Source: Terriglobus tenax (GTDB lineage Bacteria; Acidobacteriota; Terriglobia; Terriglobales; Acidobacteriaceae). From it: a stretch of DNA of 64,000 nucleotides. The position numbers were made by a program, and so were the translations under genes. Positions 36,775 through 46,984 of this stretch are shown in pieces (within the stretch, counting starts at the first letter, position 1; each line of letters starts with the position of its first letter). The DNA is taken from NCBI RefSeq assembly GCF_025685395.1, contig NZ_JAGSYA010000004.1:496001-560000 (forward strand), given 5' to 3'. The notes under the pieces are model-generated. The model did no database searches. It was not told where the DNA came from and saw nothing but the letters and a program-made list of their open reading frames with translations.

Positions 36775-39465
36775 ATGTCCACCAAGCTCGATAACGCTCC
36801 GGCGACCGCAAACGCCGATTTCCTGGCTGAAGTCTCCGAGTGGATTGAGGCATTTGACGAGCTCGTCGTTGCCGAAGGCGCCGAGCCCGCAGCCGACCTT
36901 CTCACCGCCCTCAAGCAGCGCGCTGCCGAGGCCGGGGTCGCCGCGACCGGCGAGTTGACCACCCCTTACCGCAATACCATCCCCGCCCACGATGAAGTGC
37001 CCTACCCCGGCGACCGCAATCAGGAACGCCGCGTGGAAGCCCTCATCCGCTGGAACGCCATGGCGATGGTGCACGGGCAGAATAAGAAGGACGCCGGCAT
37101 CGGTGGCCACCTTTCCACCTACTCCTCGCTCTGCACCCTGCTCGAAGTCGGCTTCAACCACTTCTTCAAGGGCAAGACGACCGGAGCCGACGGCAGCCAG
37201 CAACCCGGGGACTTTATCTACTTCCAGGGCCACGCTTCGCCCGGTGTTTACGCCCGCGCCTTCCTAGAAGGCCGCCTGAGCGAGCAGCACCTGAAGAACT
37301 TCCGCCACGAGCTGCGCGACACCCCCGGCCTGTCCAGCTATCCACACCCCTGGCTGATGCCCGAGTTCTGGAACTTCCCCACCGTTTCCATGGGGATCGG
37401 CCCGCTGAACGCCATCTACCAGGCCCGCTTCATGCGCTACCTGGAAAACCGCAGCCTCATCCAGAAGACCGATCGCAAGATCTGGGCTTATCTGGGCGAC
37501 GGCGAGACGGATGAGGTCGACTCGCTCGGCGCGATTGGCCTGGCCACCCGCGAGAAGCTCGACAACCTGATCTTCGTTGTCAACTGCAACCTGCAGCGTC
37601 TTGACGGCCCGGTCCGCGGCAACAAGCGCATCATCGACGAGCTCGAAGGCGTCTTCCGCGGCGCTGGCTGGAATGTCATCAAGGTAGTCTGGGGCGCGGA
37701 TTGGGATGCTCTCTTCGCCAAGGATTACAAGGGCCTTCTGCTCAAGCGCATGGAAGAGTGCGTCGACGGCGACTTCCAGGCCTACAAGGCCAAGGGCGGC
37801 GCGTACCTGCGCCAGCACTTCTTCGGCAAGTACCCTGAGTTGCTGGAGATGGTCGCCGACCTGACCGATGAGCAGCTTGCCCGCCTGCATCGCGGCGGAC
37901 ATGACCCCGCCAAGATCTTCAACGCCTACAAGCGCGCCGTGGAGTACACCGGCGGACCCACCGTCATCCTGGCGAAGACCGTCAAGGGCTACGGCCTCGG
38001 CTCCACCGAGGCACGCAACGCCAGCCACCAGGAGAAGAAGCTGACCGACGAGAGCCTGGCCGCCTTCGTCAAGCGCTTTGAGATTCCGGTCTCCGAGGAG
38101 ACCGCTCACAACGCCGGCCTCTATCACCCCGGACAGGACGCTCCAGAGATCCAGTACCTGCAGGCTCGCCGCAAGGAGCTAGGCGGCTATCTGCCCGTCC
38201 GCGAGGTTCCCGAGCTCTCCTTCAAGGCGCCCGAACTCGACTTCTTCAAGGAGTGGATGGGCGGATCGAAGGGACGCGAGGTCTCCACCACCATGGGCTT
38301 CGTCTCCATGCTGCGCCTTCTGCTCAAGGAGCCGAACTTCGGCAAGTATGTTGTGCCCATCGTTCCCGACGAGGGACGTACCTTCGGCCTGGAGTCGGTC
38401 ATCAAGCAGGTTGGCATCTATGCCTGCGAAGGCCAGAAGTACACGCCACATGACTCCGACATGCTGCTGAGCTACCGCGAGGAGAAAGACGGCCAGATCC
38501 TGGAGGAAGGCATCACCGAGGCCGGTTCCATGGCCAGCTTTACCGCTGCCGGCACAGCCTACTCCAACTACGGCATCCCCTCGATTCCCTTCTACATGTA
38601 CTACTCGATGTTCGGCTTCCAGCGCATCGGAGACATGGCTTGGGCCTTCGCGGACTCACGCGGCAAGGGCTTCCTGATGGGCGGCACCGCCGGTCGTACC
38701 ACCATGCTGGGTGAAGGTCTGCAGCACCAGGACGGCCACTCGCACGTTCTGGCCAGCACTGTTCCTACCTGCCTCTGCTATGACCCGGCCTACACCTTCG
38801 AAATGGCCGTCATCATCCAGGACGGTCTGAAGCGCATGTACGAGAAGATGGAGAACGTCTTCTACTACATCACCATGTACAACGAGGACTACGTTCAACC
38901 CGAGGCTCCGGCCAACCTGGACGTCAACGGCATCCTCAAGGGTCTGTACCTCTTCAAGCCGGCGGAGAACGCCACCGTCCAGCTCTTCGGTTCAGGCACC
39001 ATCCTGAATGAAGTGTTGAAGGCGCAGCAGATCCTGGCCGACGAGTACAAGGTTCAGGCCAACGTCTGGTCCGTCCCCAGCTACATCGAGCTTCGTCGCG
39101 ATGCTCTCGCGGTTGAGCGCTGGAACCGCCTGCATCCCTCCGAGAACGAGAAGAAGCCATACCTGCTGGAAGCCCTCGGCGACGCGCAGGGTCCGGTCAT
39201 CGCCGCTTCGGACTACATGAAGGTCATGCCGGATGCCCTGGCTCCCTGGCTCGGCCAGCGCCTGGTCACCCTCGGCACCGACGGCTTCGGCCGCTCGGAC
39301 AACCGCGAGCACCTGCGCGCTCACTTCGAAGTCAGCGCCAAGGACATCGTGGCTGCCACGCTCTCCAAGCTCGTCCGCGAGGGCAAGGTCAAGGCCAAGG
39401 CTGCCGTCAAAGCCTTCGCCGACCTGGGTATCGACACCGAGAAGAAGGACGCGGCTCGCGCCTAA
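36775..39465 (+). CDS. aceE: Pyruvate dehydrogenase E1 component, homodimeric
   Basis: An 896-aa thiamine-diphosphate enzyme that decarboxylates pyruvate and passes acetyl to E2. The ThDP/Mg2+ motif GDGETDEVDSLGAIGLATRE with Asn in VNCNLQRLDGPV is near residues 241-275. HQEKK and LSYREEKDGQILEEGI mark the second domain, and RTTMLGEGLQHQDGHSH with catalytic His is near 645. The C-terminus GTDGFGRSDNREHLR is standard for AceE. The E2 and E3 genes are not in the window. It is followed by a terminator and an E1-alpha-like protein. Confidence 0.97.
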   Translation: MSTKLDNAPATANADFLAEVSEWIEAFDELVVAEGAEPAADLLTALKQRAAEAGVAATGELTTPYRNTIPAHDEVPYPGDRNQERRVEALIRWNAMAMVHGQNKKDAGIGGHLSTYSSLCTLLEVGFNHFFKGKTTGADGSQQPGDFIYFQGHASPGVYARAFLEGRLSEQHLKNFRHELRDTPGLSSYPHPWLMPEFWNFPTVSMGIGPLNAIYQARFMRYLENRSLIQKTDRKIWAYLGDGETDEVDSLGAIGLATREKLDNLIFVVNCNLQRLDGPVRGNKRIIDELEGVFRGAGWNVIKVVWGADWDALFAKDYKGLLLKRMEECVDGDFQAYKAKGGAYLRQHFFGKYPELLEMVADLTDEQLARLHRGGHDPAKIFNAYKRAVEYTGGPTVILAKTVKGYGLGSTEARNASHQEKKLTDESLAAFVKRFEIPVSEETAHNAGLYHPGQDAPEIQYLQARRKELGGYLPVREVPELSFKAPELDFFKEWMGGSKGREVSTTMGFVSMLRLLLKEPNFGKYVVPIVPDEGRTFGLESVIKQVGIYACEGQKYTPHDSDMLLSYREEKDGQILEEGITEAGSMASFTAAGTAYSNYGIPSIPFYMYYSMFGFQRIGDMAWAFADSRGKGFLMGGTAGRTTMLGEGLQHQDGHSHVLASTVPTCLCYDPAYTFEMAVIIQDGLKRMYEKMENVFYYITMYNEDYVQPEAPANLDVNGILKGLYLFKPAENATVQLFGSGTILNEVLKAQQILADEYKVQANVWSVPSYIELRRDALAVERWNRLHPSENEKKPYLLEALGDAQGPVIAASDYMKVMPDALAPWLGQRLVTLGTDGFGRSDNREHLRAHFEVSAKDIVAATLSKLVREGKVKAKAAVKAFADLGIDTEKKDAARA

Positions 39466-39481
39466 TCTGCTCACTCACCAC

Positions 39482-39512
39482 GAAGAGCCCGGCTATGGCC
39501 GGGCTCTTCTCT
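39482..39512 (+). terminator. Terminator of aceE
   Basis: A perfect 12-bp stem (GAAGAGCCCGGC, loop TATG) is followed by a short T-rich run. It begins 17 bp after the aceE stop. Next to it is a CTTGCACCTTGAACCTTG-type string of short repeats. Confidence 0.75.
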
Positions 39513-39582
39513 TGCACCTTGAACCTTGCCCCTTGCACTCGGCACCGTGTGTGCTACCTTGCAGAGAAACAGATCGAGAAAA

Positions 39583-40209
39583 ATGTCCGCCGCTACCTTC
39601 GAGAACCCTCTCATTCCCAATCAGCGTCTGAAGCAGCTTTATAACGCCATGCGCGACCTGCGCACGGGCAGCAAGAAGACACGCGGCCTGGAAGCAGGCA
39701 TTGCCGCCACAGCCAGTCATCTGCGCCCGCAGGACACCATTGCGGCCTCCGCAACGCTCGGCCTAGCTGTCGCGATCGTGCAGCAGAGCAGTGGCAACCT
39801 GCTGCCGCCAGCGCTCGACGCCGACCAGAAATTCGCTGCGGCCCACGGCGCTGCCTTCGCCAACAAGCACTTTACACCCGGCTCGGTGGCCGTTCTCTAC
39901 CTGGACAGTGCCCTGCCCGCATCCTATGGCCGCTTCCTGGAGATGACCGCACTGCGGGAGCTGCCGGTGGTCTACGTCCAGGCTCCCGGCCACAAGGCCC
40001 ACCCCGCCGCGGTAAAGCACAAAATCCCGGTGATTCCGGTCGACGTCAACGACGTTGTAGCCTGCTATCGCGTCGCTCAGGAAGCCTTTACCCGTGCCCG
40101 GACGCTCCACCTGCCGACCTGGATCAGCTTCCAGCAGGTCGACAAGGAAGATCCGCTCGATAGGATGCGCTCATATCTTAAGTCCAAGGGCTTGCTGGCA
40201 CGCGGCTAA
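39583..40209 (+). CDS. E1-alpha-like thiamine-diphosphate dehydrogenase relative, apparently degenerate
   Basis: 208 aa. The overall layout follows the alpha subunit of 2-oxo-acid dehydrogenase E1 (PF00676). LKQLYNAMRDLRTGSKKTRG starts the fold, and IPVIPVDVNDVVACYRVAQEAFTRARTLHLPTWI matches the conserved region after the cofactor loop. But the ThDP motif (GDG to N) is missing: where GDGAxxEG is expected the chain reads VLYLDSALPASYGRF. The protein is also about 150 residues shorter than true E1-alpha. It may be a non-catalytic scaffold or an inactive relative. The ATG at 39583 fits; no partner beta subunit is adjacent. Confidence 0.72.
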   Translation: MSAATFENPLIPNQRLKQLYNAMRDLRTGSKKTRGLEAGIAATASHLRPQDTIAASATLGLAVAIVQQSSGNLLPPALDADQKFAAAHGAAFANKHFTPGSVAVLYLDSALPASYGRFLEMTALRELPVVYVQAPGHKAHPAAVKHKIPVIPVDVNDVVACYRVAQEAFTRARTLHLPTWISFQQVDKEDPLDRMRSYLKSKGLLARG

Positions 40210-40231
40210 GCGCGGGTACACTGGGAGCAGC

Positions 40232-42148
40232 ATGCGCCGTCTCCCGGTTCTTCCCACCATCGCTTTCAGTTTCATCACCTTACAGCCAGCGCTCGCTCAA
40301 CAGGCAGATCCGGCGCAGATTAATCTGCCCGCGCAGCAGCCGGCCTATGGTCAGCAGCAGACAGGCACTCCCGCTCGCCCGGCTTATAACCCGGACCAGC
40401 AGTCCACTCCACCGGCAATGCCGCAGCCACAGAACGTTCCACCTCCGGTGGTCGCTCCCCGGCCCACCGAGAAGCATCCCTTCACCGCGCGTAACCAGTA
40501 CGGCCCGCCGGCCACGCTGCGCAAGATCGACTTCCTCGGCTCCGTATACATCCCGGTCGACAGTTGGATCTACCCGGCGATGCTGCGCCTCTACTCCTTC
40601 GGCTATCTCGACTCCGCCTTCATCAGCCTGCGCCCATGGACGCGCCGCAGCGCCATCAACATGCTGGTCGACTCCGAGCAGGACATTCGCGCCAGCGACA
40701 ACGAAGAGGCGCGAGCCATCCTTGATTCCCTGCTGCACGAGTTCGACCCCGAGCTCTCCGCTAACACAAACGGCATAGGCGCGGTCAACGGACTCTACTC
40801 GGCCTACACGCGCGTCGGATACATCAACGGCCCCGTGTTGCGGGACAGCTATCACCTGGGCCAGACCATCAGCAACGACTATGCCCGCCCTTATCAGAGC
40901 GGCTTCAACAACGTCACCGGCTTCTCCACGGTGACTGAGGTCGGCCGCTTCTCGCTCAACATACGCGGCGAGTACCAGCACGCTCCCTCCGGTGAGGGCT
41001 ACAGCCGTGCCCTGTCGGCATTCTTCTCCGATCGCGACCTCGTGAATACCCCGTACGCCGGCTACAACGCGCGGCAGGCGACCATTCCTGAAGGCCCCAT
41101 CGCGGCTACCAATACCTTCCGTATTCAGGAAGCGAATCTCTCCGTCCACCTGCTGAAACACGAGTTCTCACTGGGTAAGTCAGATGCGTGGAACGGCCCC
41201 GGCGTCGGTGGTAACTTTTCCTGGAGCAACAATGCGGAGAACATCTACTCCTTCCGCATCAACCGCGTTGAACCCATGTATATCCCGTTCGTCCGGCGTA
41301 TTCTGGGCCCTCTGCGTTACGACTTCTTCGTCGGCAGCCTGAAAGGACACACCTACCCCAACTCTCCCTGGGTGCACTCCACGGCCTTCAGCTTCTCCCC
41401 GACCAAAAACTTCCAGTTCGGCCTGACACGTACAGCCATCTGGGGCGGAAAAGATCATACCCCCGTCACCCTGCATACCTTCTTCAAGAGCTTCTTTCAC
41501 TTCCAGGACACCAATAACGAAGAGAAGTACTCTCGTTCCGACCCGGGCGCGCGTTTCAGCACCTTCACCGCCTCGTGGCGTCCGCCGCTGCCAAAGCACG
41601 TGGCCACTCTCTATGTGGATGCGATGGTCCATGATGATGTCACACCCATCAGCGCACCAAATCGTTCCGCCATCCGCTCAGGTCTTTACCTGGCACAGTT
41701 GCCGTATCTGCCCAAGCTCGATCTCCGCCTAGAAGGCGCCTACACGGACCCTCCTGTGATTAACAGCACCGGCGGCTACTTCATGTACTACGAGATCGTG
41801 CAGCGCCAGGGATACACCAACAAGGGCTTCATCATGGGCGACCCGCTCGGACGCGAGGCCAAGGGCGGCAATGCGTGGTTGACCTGGCACTTCTCCGGCA
41901 ACGAGTGGCTTCAGCTCTCCTACATGAACAAGAAGAACACCAAGGACTTCATTCCCGGTGGCACGACGCAGAACCAGTTTGCCGTCAATCTGGTCAAACG
42001 GCTCTCAAGGGAAGTCGAGTTGAATGCAACCCTGCAGCATGAACGCTGGAAGGCGCCCATCTACAAGCAGGGCCAGCAGTCCAACACGCTCGTTCAGTTC
42101 CAGCTCACATGGTACCCGCGGTTGAAGCAGGGTCTCGGCGTCCGGTAG
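40232..42148 (+). CDS. Wzi-like capsule assembly outer-membrane protein
   Basis: A 638-aa exported protein similar to the Wzi capsule-attachment family. It has a signal peptide (RRLPVLPTIAFSFITLQPALAQ), a Pro/Gln-rich spacer to about residue 85, and a long beta-barrel-like region with alternating aromatics (e.g. FLGSVYIPVDSWIYPAMLRLYSFG, KHEFSLGKSDAWNGPG, GNEWLQLSYMNKKNTKDFIPGG). The ATG follows GGGAG by 6 nt. It is next to polysaccharide genes, which supports a surface-polysaccharide role. It ends just before a bidirectional hairpin shared with the convergent uxs gene. Confidence 0.85.
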   Translation: MRRLPVLPTIAFSFITLQPALAQQADPAQINLPAQQPAYGQQQTGTPARPAYNPDQQSTPPAMPQPQNVPPPVVAPRPTEKHPFTARNQYGPPATLRKIDFLGSVYIPVDSWIYPAMLRLYSFGYLDSAFISLRPWTRRSAINMLVDSEQDIRASDNEEARAILDSLLHEFDPELSANTNGIGAVNGLYSAYTRVGYINGPVLRDSYHLGQTISNDYARPYQSGFNNVTGFSTVTEVGRFSLNIRGEYQHAPSGEGYSRALSAFFSDRDLVNTPYAGYNARQATIPEGPIAATNTFRIQEANLSVHLLKHEFSLGKSDAWNGPGVGGNFSWSNNAENIYSFRINRVEPMYIPFVRRILGPLRYDFFVGSLKGHTYPNSPWVHSTAFSFSPTKNFQFGLTRTAIWGGKDHTPVTLHTFFKSFFHFQDTNNEEKYSRSDPGARFSTFTASWRPPLPKHVATLYVDAMVHDDVTPISAPNRSAIRSGLYLAQLPYLPKLDLRLEGAYTDPPVINSTGGYFMYYEIVQRQGYTNKGFIMGDPLGREAKGGNAWLTWHFSGNEWLQLSYMNKKNTKDFIPGGTTQNQFAVNLVKRLSREVELNATLQHERWKAPIYKQGQQSNTLVQFQLTWYPRLKQGLGVR

Positions 42149-42162
42149 CTGCTCTGAAAAGA

Positions 42163-42200
42163 AAAATGCCCCGCGCAGGATCATCCTGTGCGGGGCGTTT
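42163..42200. terminator. Bidirectional terminator, Wzi-like / UDP-xylose synthase genes
   Basis: GCCCCGCGCAGGA with its complement (one G-T pair) forms a long stem flanked by A-rich and T-rich runs (AAAAAT and TTTCTCTTTT). It sits between two convergent stops. Confidence 0.8.
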
Positions 42201-42210
42201 CTCTTTTACC

Positions 42211-43167
42211 TTACGCCGAAGCTTTTTCCGCCTCGACACAGCTTTGGAAGTACGGCAGAGAGCGCGTCAGGCCTTCCCGCAGCATCACCTTCGGCTCCCA
42301 CCCCAGAAGGGTCTTCGCCTTGGTAATGTCCGGCTTGCGTTGCTTCGGATCGTCCTGCGGCAACGGCTCGAAGATCATCTCGCTCTTCGATCCAGTCACG
42401 GCAAGCACTTCCTTCGCGCACTCGATCATCGTCCACTCCACCGGGTTGCCGATGTTGGTGGGCAAATGCTCGTCGCTCCACGCCAGCTTGACGATACCCG
42501 CGATCAGGTCGCTCACATAGCAGAAGCTGCGCGTCTGCAGACCGTCGCCATAGATGGTCAACGCATCGCCACGCAGCGCCTGCATCATGAAGTTCGAGAT
42601 CACACGACCGTCATTCGCCTGCAGGCGAGGTCCGTACGTGTTGAAAATACGCACCAGGTGCGTATTCACACCGTGATAGCGGTTGTAAGCGGCAACAGCG
42701 GCCTCGCTGAAACGCTTGGCTTCGTCATACACGCTGCGCGGACCGATCGGGTTCACATTGCCCCAATAGGTCTCCACCTGCGGATGTACCAGCGGATCGC
42801 CATAGCACTCCGACGTGGACGCATGCAGGTACCCGGCGCTGTACTTCTTTGCCAGCTCCAGCGTGTTCAACGTTCCGGCCGAGCCAACCTGCAGCGTCTC
42901 GATACCGAGACGCATGTAGTCGGCCGGACTGGCCGGCGACGCCATGTTGAAGAGAAAATCGAACGGACCGGGATCGAAGCTCTGGCAGATGTCCTGCTCG
43001 GCAAAGGTAAACCGTGGCTCATTGGCAAGATGGCCCAGGTTCGCCATCTTGCCAGTCGCCAGGTTATCAATGCCATGCACATCATGCCCTTCGGCCAGCA
43101 GAACATCGCACAGGTGCGATGCTAGAAATCCTGCGGCTCCGGTGACAACAATGCGGCGCTTGCCCAT
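42211..43167 (-). CDS. UDP-glucuronate decarboxylase (UDP-xylose synthase), SDR family
   Basis: A 318-aa extended short-chain dehydrogenase. The glycine-rich site is [14 protein letters not shown] (residues 7-20), the catalytic region [13 protein letters not shown], and the Tyr-Lys pair is in [12 protein letters not shown] near 144-152. FNTYGPR follows. ASPASPADY and the [10 protein letters not shown] block resemble UXS rather than epimerases. It would convert UDP-glucuronate to UDP-xylose. It follows ugd by 38 bp on the same strand, so substrate supply and use are coupled. UDP-glucose 4-epimerase is the alternative. Confidence 0.88.
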   Translation of the reverse strand: MGKRRIVVTGAAGFLASHLCDVLLAEGHDVHGIDNLATGKMANLGHLANEPRFTFAEQDICQSFDPGPFDFLFNMASPASPADYMRLGIETLQVGSAGTLNTLELAKKYSAGYLHASTSECYGDPLVHPQVETYWGNVNPIGPRSVYDEAKRFSEAAVAAYNRYHGVNTHLVRIFNTYGPRLQANDGRVISNFMMQALRGDALTIYGDGLQTRSFCYVSDLIAGIVKLAWSDEHLPTNIGNPVEWTMIECAKEVLAVTGSKSEMIFEPLPQDDPKQRKPDITKAKTLLGWEPKVMLREGLTRSLPYFQSCVEAEKASA

Positions 43168-43205
43168 GCTTTGGGTCTTCTCCTTGTACGCGTTGCGTTC
43201 GTAAA

Positions 43206-44594
43206 TTAGTGGGCCGGGTGGGCCGACGGACGTCCAACGCTGGTGTAGTGGAAACCAGCCTCCGCCATCGCCTCGGGCTCATACAGGTTGCGGCCGTCCA
43301 CAATGATGGAGTAACGCATCGACTTGTTCAGAAGCGCCAGGTCCAGCTTGCCGAACTCTGCCCAGTCGGTCAGGATCAGCAAGGCATCGGCGTCCTTGGC
43401 TGCTTCGTACACATCGCTCGCGTACTTGCAGTTCGGCCCCTCGGGAATCTCAAGCTTGGCACGGTCCATCGCAGCCGGATCGAAGGCAGTAATCGAGCAG
43501 CCTTCCGCCAGCAGAGACTGCACCAGATCAATCGCCGGACTCTCGCGGATGTCATCCGTATCGCCCTTGAATGCCAGGCCAAGCACACCAAGCTTCTTGC
43601 CGCGCAGCGTCCACAGCGCCGAACGCACCTTGGCGATAAAGCGCTTCTTCTGCTTGTCGTTGATCTTCTCAACCTCGGCCAGAAGGTCGAAGCCGATACC
43701 CATCTGCTCCGCCACCGAACGGAACGCCGAAACGTCCTTCGGGAAGCAGGAACCACCGTACCCGATACCCGGACGAAGGAACTTCGGACCGATACGGGCA
43801 TCGAGTCCCATGCCCTTGGCCACCTGCTCCACATTTGCATCCGCTTCTTCACAAATATTCGCTACAGCGTTGATAAAGCTGATCTTCAGCGCCAGGAAGG
43901 CATTCGAGGCATGCTTGATAATCTCGGCGCTTTTGGTCGAAGTCAGAAGGAGCGGCGGCAGATTCTCGGTATTGCATACGCCAGGAATCTGGTCGGGCTG
44001 CTTGTAGTAAGCGCCCTCCGTCAACGGTGCATAAATGGCCTTCAGCAGTTCAGCCGCACGCGGGCTGTCAGAGCCCACCACGATACGGTCCGGGTGCAGG
44101 AAGTCTTCCACCGCAGTACCTTCGCGCAGGAACTCGGGATTCGACACCACGTCGAACAGGTGCTTATCCACGCCATTGCGCTCAATTACACGGCGAATCC
44201 ACTCGTTGGTATAGACCGGTACCGTGCTCTTTTCCACGATGACCTTGTAGCCATTGACCGAACGGGCAATCTCAGCCGCTACCGCTTCCACATAGGACAG
44301 ATCGGCATCACCGGTCTCGCTCTGCGGAGTTCCTACCGCAACAAAAATCACATCGGAATTCTTGGTGGCTTCGCCCAGGTCTGTCGTGAAGGTGACCCTG
44401 TTGTTTCTGTACTTGCCAAGCAGCTCGGGCAAGTAATTTTCATGGATCAGCGTGTCGCCGCCCTGCAATGCCTTCACCTTGCGCTCGTCGTTGTCTACAC
44501 AAACGACCGAGTGCCCGATTTCAGCGAAACAGACCGCCGCCACCAGACCCACATACCCTGAACCGACTACTGCGATGCGAACGTTTTGCGCCAT
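43206..44594 (-). CDS. ugd: UDP-glucose 6-dehydrogenase
   Basis: A 462-aa NAD-dependent enzyme oxidising UDP-glucose to UDP-glucuronate. The N-terminal Rossmann site is [19 protein letters not shown] (residues 7-25). [13 protein letters not shown] and [15 protein letters not shown] are family motifs, and the catalytic Cys is in [16 protein letters not shown] near 270. The C-terminal [17 protein letters not shown] completes the fold. The next gene converts its product to UDP-xylose. It is divergent from the tyrosine autokinase with a 134-bp regulatory gap. Confidence 0.96.
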   Translation of the reverse strand: MAQNVRIAVVGSGYVGLVAAVCFAEIGHSVVCVDNDERKVKALQGGDTLIHENYLPELLGKYRNNRVTFTTDLGEATKNSDVIFVAVGTPQSETGDADLSYVEAVAAEIARSVNGYKVIVEKSTVPVYTNEWIRRVIERNGVDKHLFDVVSNPEFLREGTAVEDFLHPDRIVVGSDSPRAAELLKAIYAPLTEGAYYKQPDQIPGVCNTENLPPLLLTSTKSAEIIKHASNAFLALKISFINAVANICEEADANVEQVAKGMGLDARIGPKFLRPGIGYGGSCFPKDVSAFRSVAEQMGIGFDLLAEVEKINDKQKKRFIAKVRSALWTLRGKKLGVLGLAFKGDTDDIRESPAIDLVQSLLAEGCSITAFDPAAMDRAKLEIPEGPNCKYASDVYEAAKDADALLILTDWAEFGKLDLALLNKSMRYSIIVDGRNLYEPEAMAEAGFHYTSVGRPSAHPAH

Positions 44595-44671
44595 AGGCTC
44601 CCTGTAAGTTTTTGATCTACTGGCTCCAGTCTAGGGCATAGTTCTGGATTTTCAATGTCCCGAAACATTTG

Positions 44672-44692
44672 ATTTGAAGATACTTTTCAAAT
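44672..44692. promoter_or_regulatory. 7-7-7 inverted repeat in the divergent ugd-wzc gap
   Basis: ATTTGAA, a 7-nt spacer and TTCAAAT lie between the divergent ugd and autokinase starts, about 37 bp before the latter. The symmetry and place suit an operator for a regulator of the polysaccharide locus. No other evidence. Confidence 0.35.
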
Positions 44693-44728
44693 TCCCCGAA
44701 CTGGCCGCCTCGTTTAGACTGTCATCAC

Positions 44729-46984
44729 ATGGGTCCGCAAAATCCTCAGCCACCTGCACCTCCAGCGACGGACTACCGCGCCGGTGCGCCCGCATCCTCC
44801 TCCGATGCGACGCTTTCAGAAGCTCTTCTTGTACTTCGGAAGCGACGCTGGGTTTTGCTTGTAGCCATCATCTTTGGCTTCGCTTACGGCATCTACCGCT
44901 CGGCATCGCAGCCACGGCTCTACGTCGCTACCGGTCGCATTGAGGTCCGCTCGGGGTCGTCCAACGAGTACCGCCTCACCACCGCAGCCGCTGCGGGGCT
45001 TGATTCCAGCAACCACCTCACAACAGAATCCTCCATCCTCACCAGCGAGACCCTTTTGCTGACGGTTGCCCGTGAGCTGAATCTTAACAACGAGCCGGCC
45101 TTCCTCGGTGTCCGTCCTCCTATCCCAACCACGTCTCTCGACACACCGAAGATTCGCCAGGCAACGCTCGCCCGCCTGAAAAGCGGCCTTTCGGTCGCTC
45201 CCGTCCAGCGCACGGACCTGATCACGATTACCTATCGCAGCCTTGATGCGAATCTGTCAGCCAACATCGTCAACACGCTGATCAAGGACTACATCCAGCG
45301 CAGCTACCAGACCCGCTTCAACTCCGCGCAGCACGCCAGCCAATGGCTGACTGGTCAGCTCGACGACCTGAAACAGCAGGTAGAGACATCGCAGGAACAG
45401 CTTCTCGAGCTGCAGCGCCGCCTCGGCTCCGTGGGACTCAGCCTCGATCCCACTCATGGCAGCCAGAGCGAAATCACTTCGCTGATTGACACGCTCACCA
45501 AGGCCGCCGGCGATGCCCGTATCACCCGCATCATCTCCGAGTCCCGCTACCGTGCTCTCGCCTCCACGGACCCGGCCGGCATGGAAGGCCTGATTGATGC
45601 CACCCCCGGCGTGCAGCCAGGACCGCTCAACAATCTCCGCAGTGAACTCGCCACGGCGCGTGCTCACTATGCCGAACTGAATACGCAGCTCGGTCCCAGC
45701 CACCCGCAGGTCAAGGCGCTCAAGGCGCAGATGGATGAACTGACCTCGGAGATCAACGTCGAGCAGGGACGCCTGCTCAACCAGGCAAAGCAGACCTACC
45801 TCGCCGCCAAGGCAGCCGAAGAACAGACGCAGGCCGCACTCGACTCCCAGAAGGCGGACGCGTACAAGCTGCGCGATGAGCTGGTGGAATACACCCTGCG
45901 CCAGCGCGAGTTCGAGTCCGGACGTCAGCTCTATGACAGCCTTCTGCAGCGGCTTCGTGCAGCCGGCATTCAGGCTGGACTGGAATCGCTTGAAATCGAT
46001 GTCGTTGACCAGGCGCTGATTCCTGCTGCTCCCTCGCTGCAGTCGCAGACCAGCATCATCATCGTCACGCTGATCTTCAGCCTCTTCGGCGGCATCATCG
46101 TGGCCTTCCTCCTCGAGAGCCTCGACACCGGCCTGCGCAGCATTGCCGAAGTGGAAGCCCTCACGGAGTTGCCGGCGCTGGCCATCATTCCACGCTCCCG
46201 CCGCACCGTCAGCGAACTGCCTTCGGGCATGAGCGTTACGCAGGTCAACATGGGCGTGCTCACCATGCCCAAGTCGCAGTTTGCTGAGGCCTTCCGGTCG
46301 CTGCGTACCTCCATCCTGCTGGCAACCTCGCCGCACCCGCCGCGCACCATCCTGTTCACCAGCGCAACCCCGTCTGAAGGCAAGACCACCTGCGCCACCA
46401 ACCTGTCCTGCATCCTGGCCCAGCGTGAAACCAAGGTCCTGCTCATCGACGCCGATCTTCGCCGTCCCAGCGTGCATCACCGCTTTGGACTGAACGGCAA
46501 AGTCGGTCTCTCGACCGTTCTGACCGGCGCCACCACACTGGAAGAGGCGGTGCAGCAGGTTAGCGATGTACCGAATCTGGACATCCTGCCCAGCGGACCG
46601 GTTCCTCCCTTCCCCACCGAAATGCTCAGCTCCGATGGAATGCAGAGCCTGCTGCAGGAAGCCAAGGAGAAGTACACGCACGTGGTGATCGATTCGCCCC
46701 CGATCCTGTCGGTGACCGACGGCGTCATCCTCGGCCGTCAGACCGATGCCGCCGTTCTCGTCATCCGGCACGGCAAGTCCAGCAAGCAGGTCGTCCGGCG
46801 CGCGCGTGACCTGCTCATCCGCTCCGGCATTCACGTCACCGGATTCATCCTCAATGCCGTCGATATCAACTCGCCTGAGTATTACGGCTACTACGGATAC
46901 TCCGGCTACTCCTATGCGAATCTCGATTCGGAAACATGGGAAACAGCAACTCTACCCAAGAAGCGCAAGGACGGTGACGCATGA
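44729..46984 (+). CDS. Polysaccharide-chain-length tyrosine autokinase (Wzc/CapB type)
   Basis: A 751-aa fused co-polymerase and BY-kinase. The Wzz-like N-terminus has a first transmembrane helix near 41-57 (WVLLVAIIFGFAYGIY), a long periplasmic coiled-coil with GNVR-like part, and a second helix near 436-460. The cytoplasmic kinase has Walker A SATPSEGKTTCATNLS near 545, Walker A-prime VLLIDADLRRP, and Walker B-like HVVIDSPPIL. The C-terminal Tyr cluster (YYGYYGYSGYSYANLD) is the expected phosphorylation site. It overlaps the exporter gene by 4 bp and starts the export operon. Confidence 0.94.
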   Translation: MGPQNPQPPAPPATDYRAGAPASSSDATLSEALLVLRKRRWVLLVAIIFGFAYGIYRSASQPRLYVATGRIEVRSGSSNEYRLTTAAAAGLDSSNHLTTESSILTSETLLLTVARELNLNNEPAFLGVRPPIPTTSLDTPKIRQATLARLKSGLSVAPVQRTDLITITYRSLDANLSANIVNTLIKDYIQRSYQTRFNSAQHASQWLTGQLDDLKQQVETSQEQLLELQRRLGSVGLSLDPTHGSQSEITSLIDTLTKAAGDARITRIISESRYRALASTDPAGMEGLIDATPGVQPGPLNNLRSELATARAHYAELNTQLGPSHPQVKALKAQMDELTSEINVEQGRLLNQAKQTYLAAKAAEEQTQAALDSQKADAYKLRDELVEYTLRQREFESGRQLYDSLLQRLRAAGIQAGLESLEIDVVDQALIPAAPSLQSQTSIIIVTLIFSLFGGIIVAFLLESLDTGLRSIAEVEALTELPALAIIPRSRRTVSELPSGMSVTQVNMGVLTMPKSQFAEAFRSLRTSILLATSPHPPRTILFTSATPSEGKTTCATNLSCILAQRETKVLLIDADLRRPSVHHRFGLNGKVGLSTVLTGATTLEEAVQQVSDVPNLDILPSGPVPPFPTEMLSSDGMQSLLQEAKEKYTHVVIDSPPILSVTDGVILGRQTDAAVLVIRHGKSSKQVVRRARDLLIRSGIHVTGFILNAVDINSPEYYGYYGYSGYSYANLDSETWETATLPKKRKDGDA

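Noticed and set aside
39510..39545. CTTGCACCTTGAACCTTG string after aceE as a regulatory tandem repeat
   Set aside because: Only a few loose copies of a 6-7-nt word; not convincing beyond chance.
45257..46834. A 525-codon open frame antisense to the tyrosine autokinase
   Set aside because: Composition rich in Gly, Gln and Arg, and the sense strand encodes clear Walker motifs and transmembrane segments.
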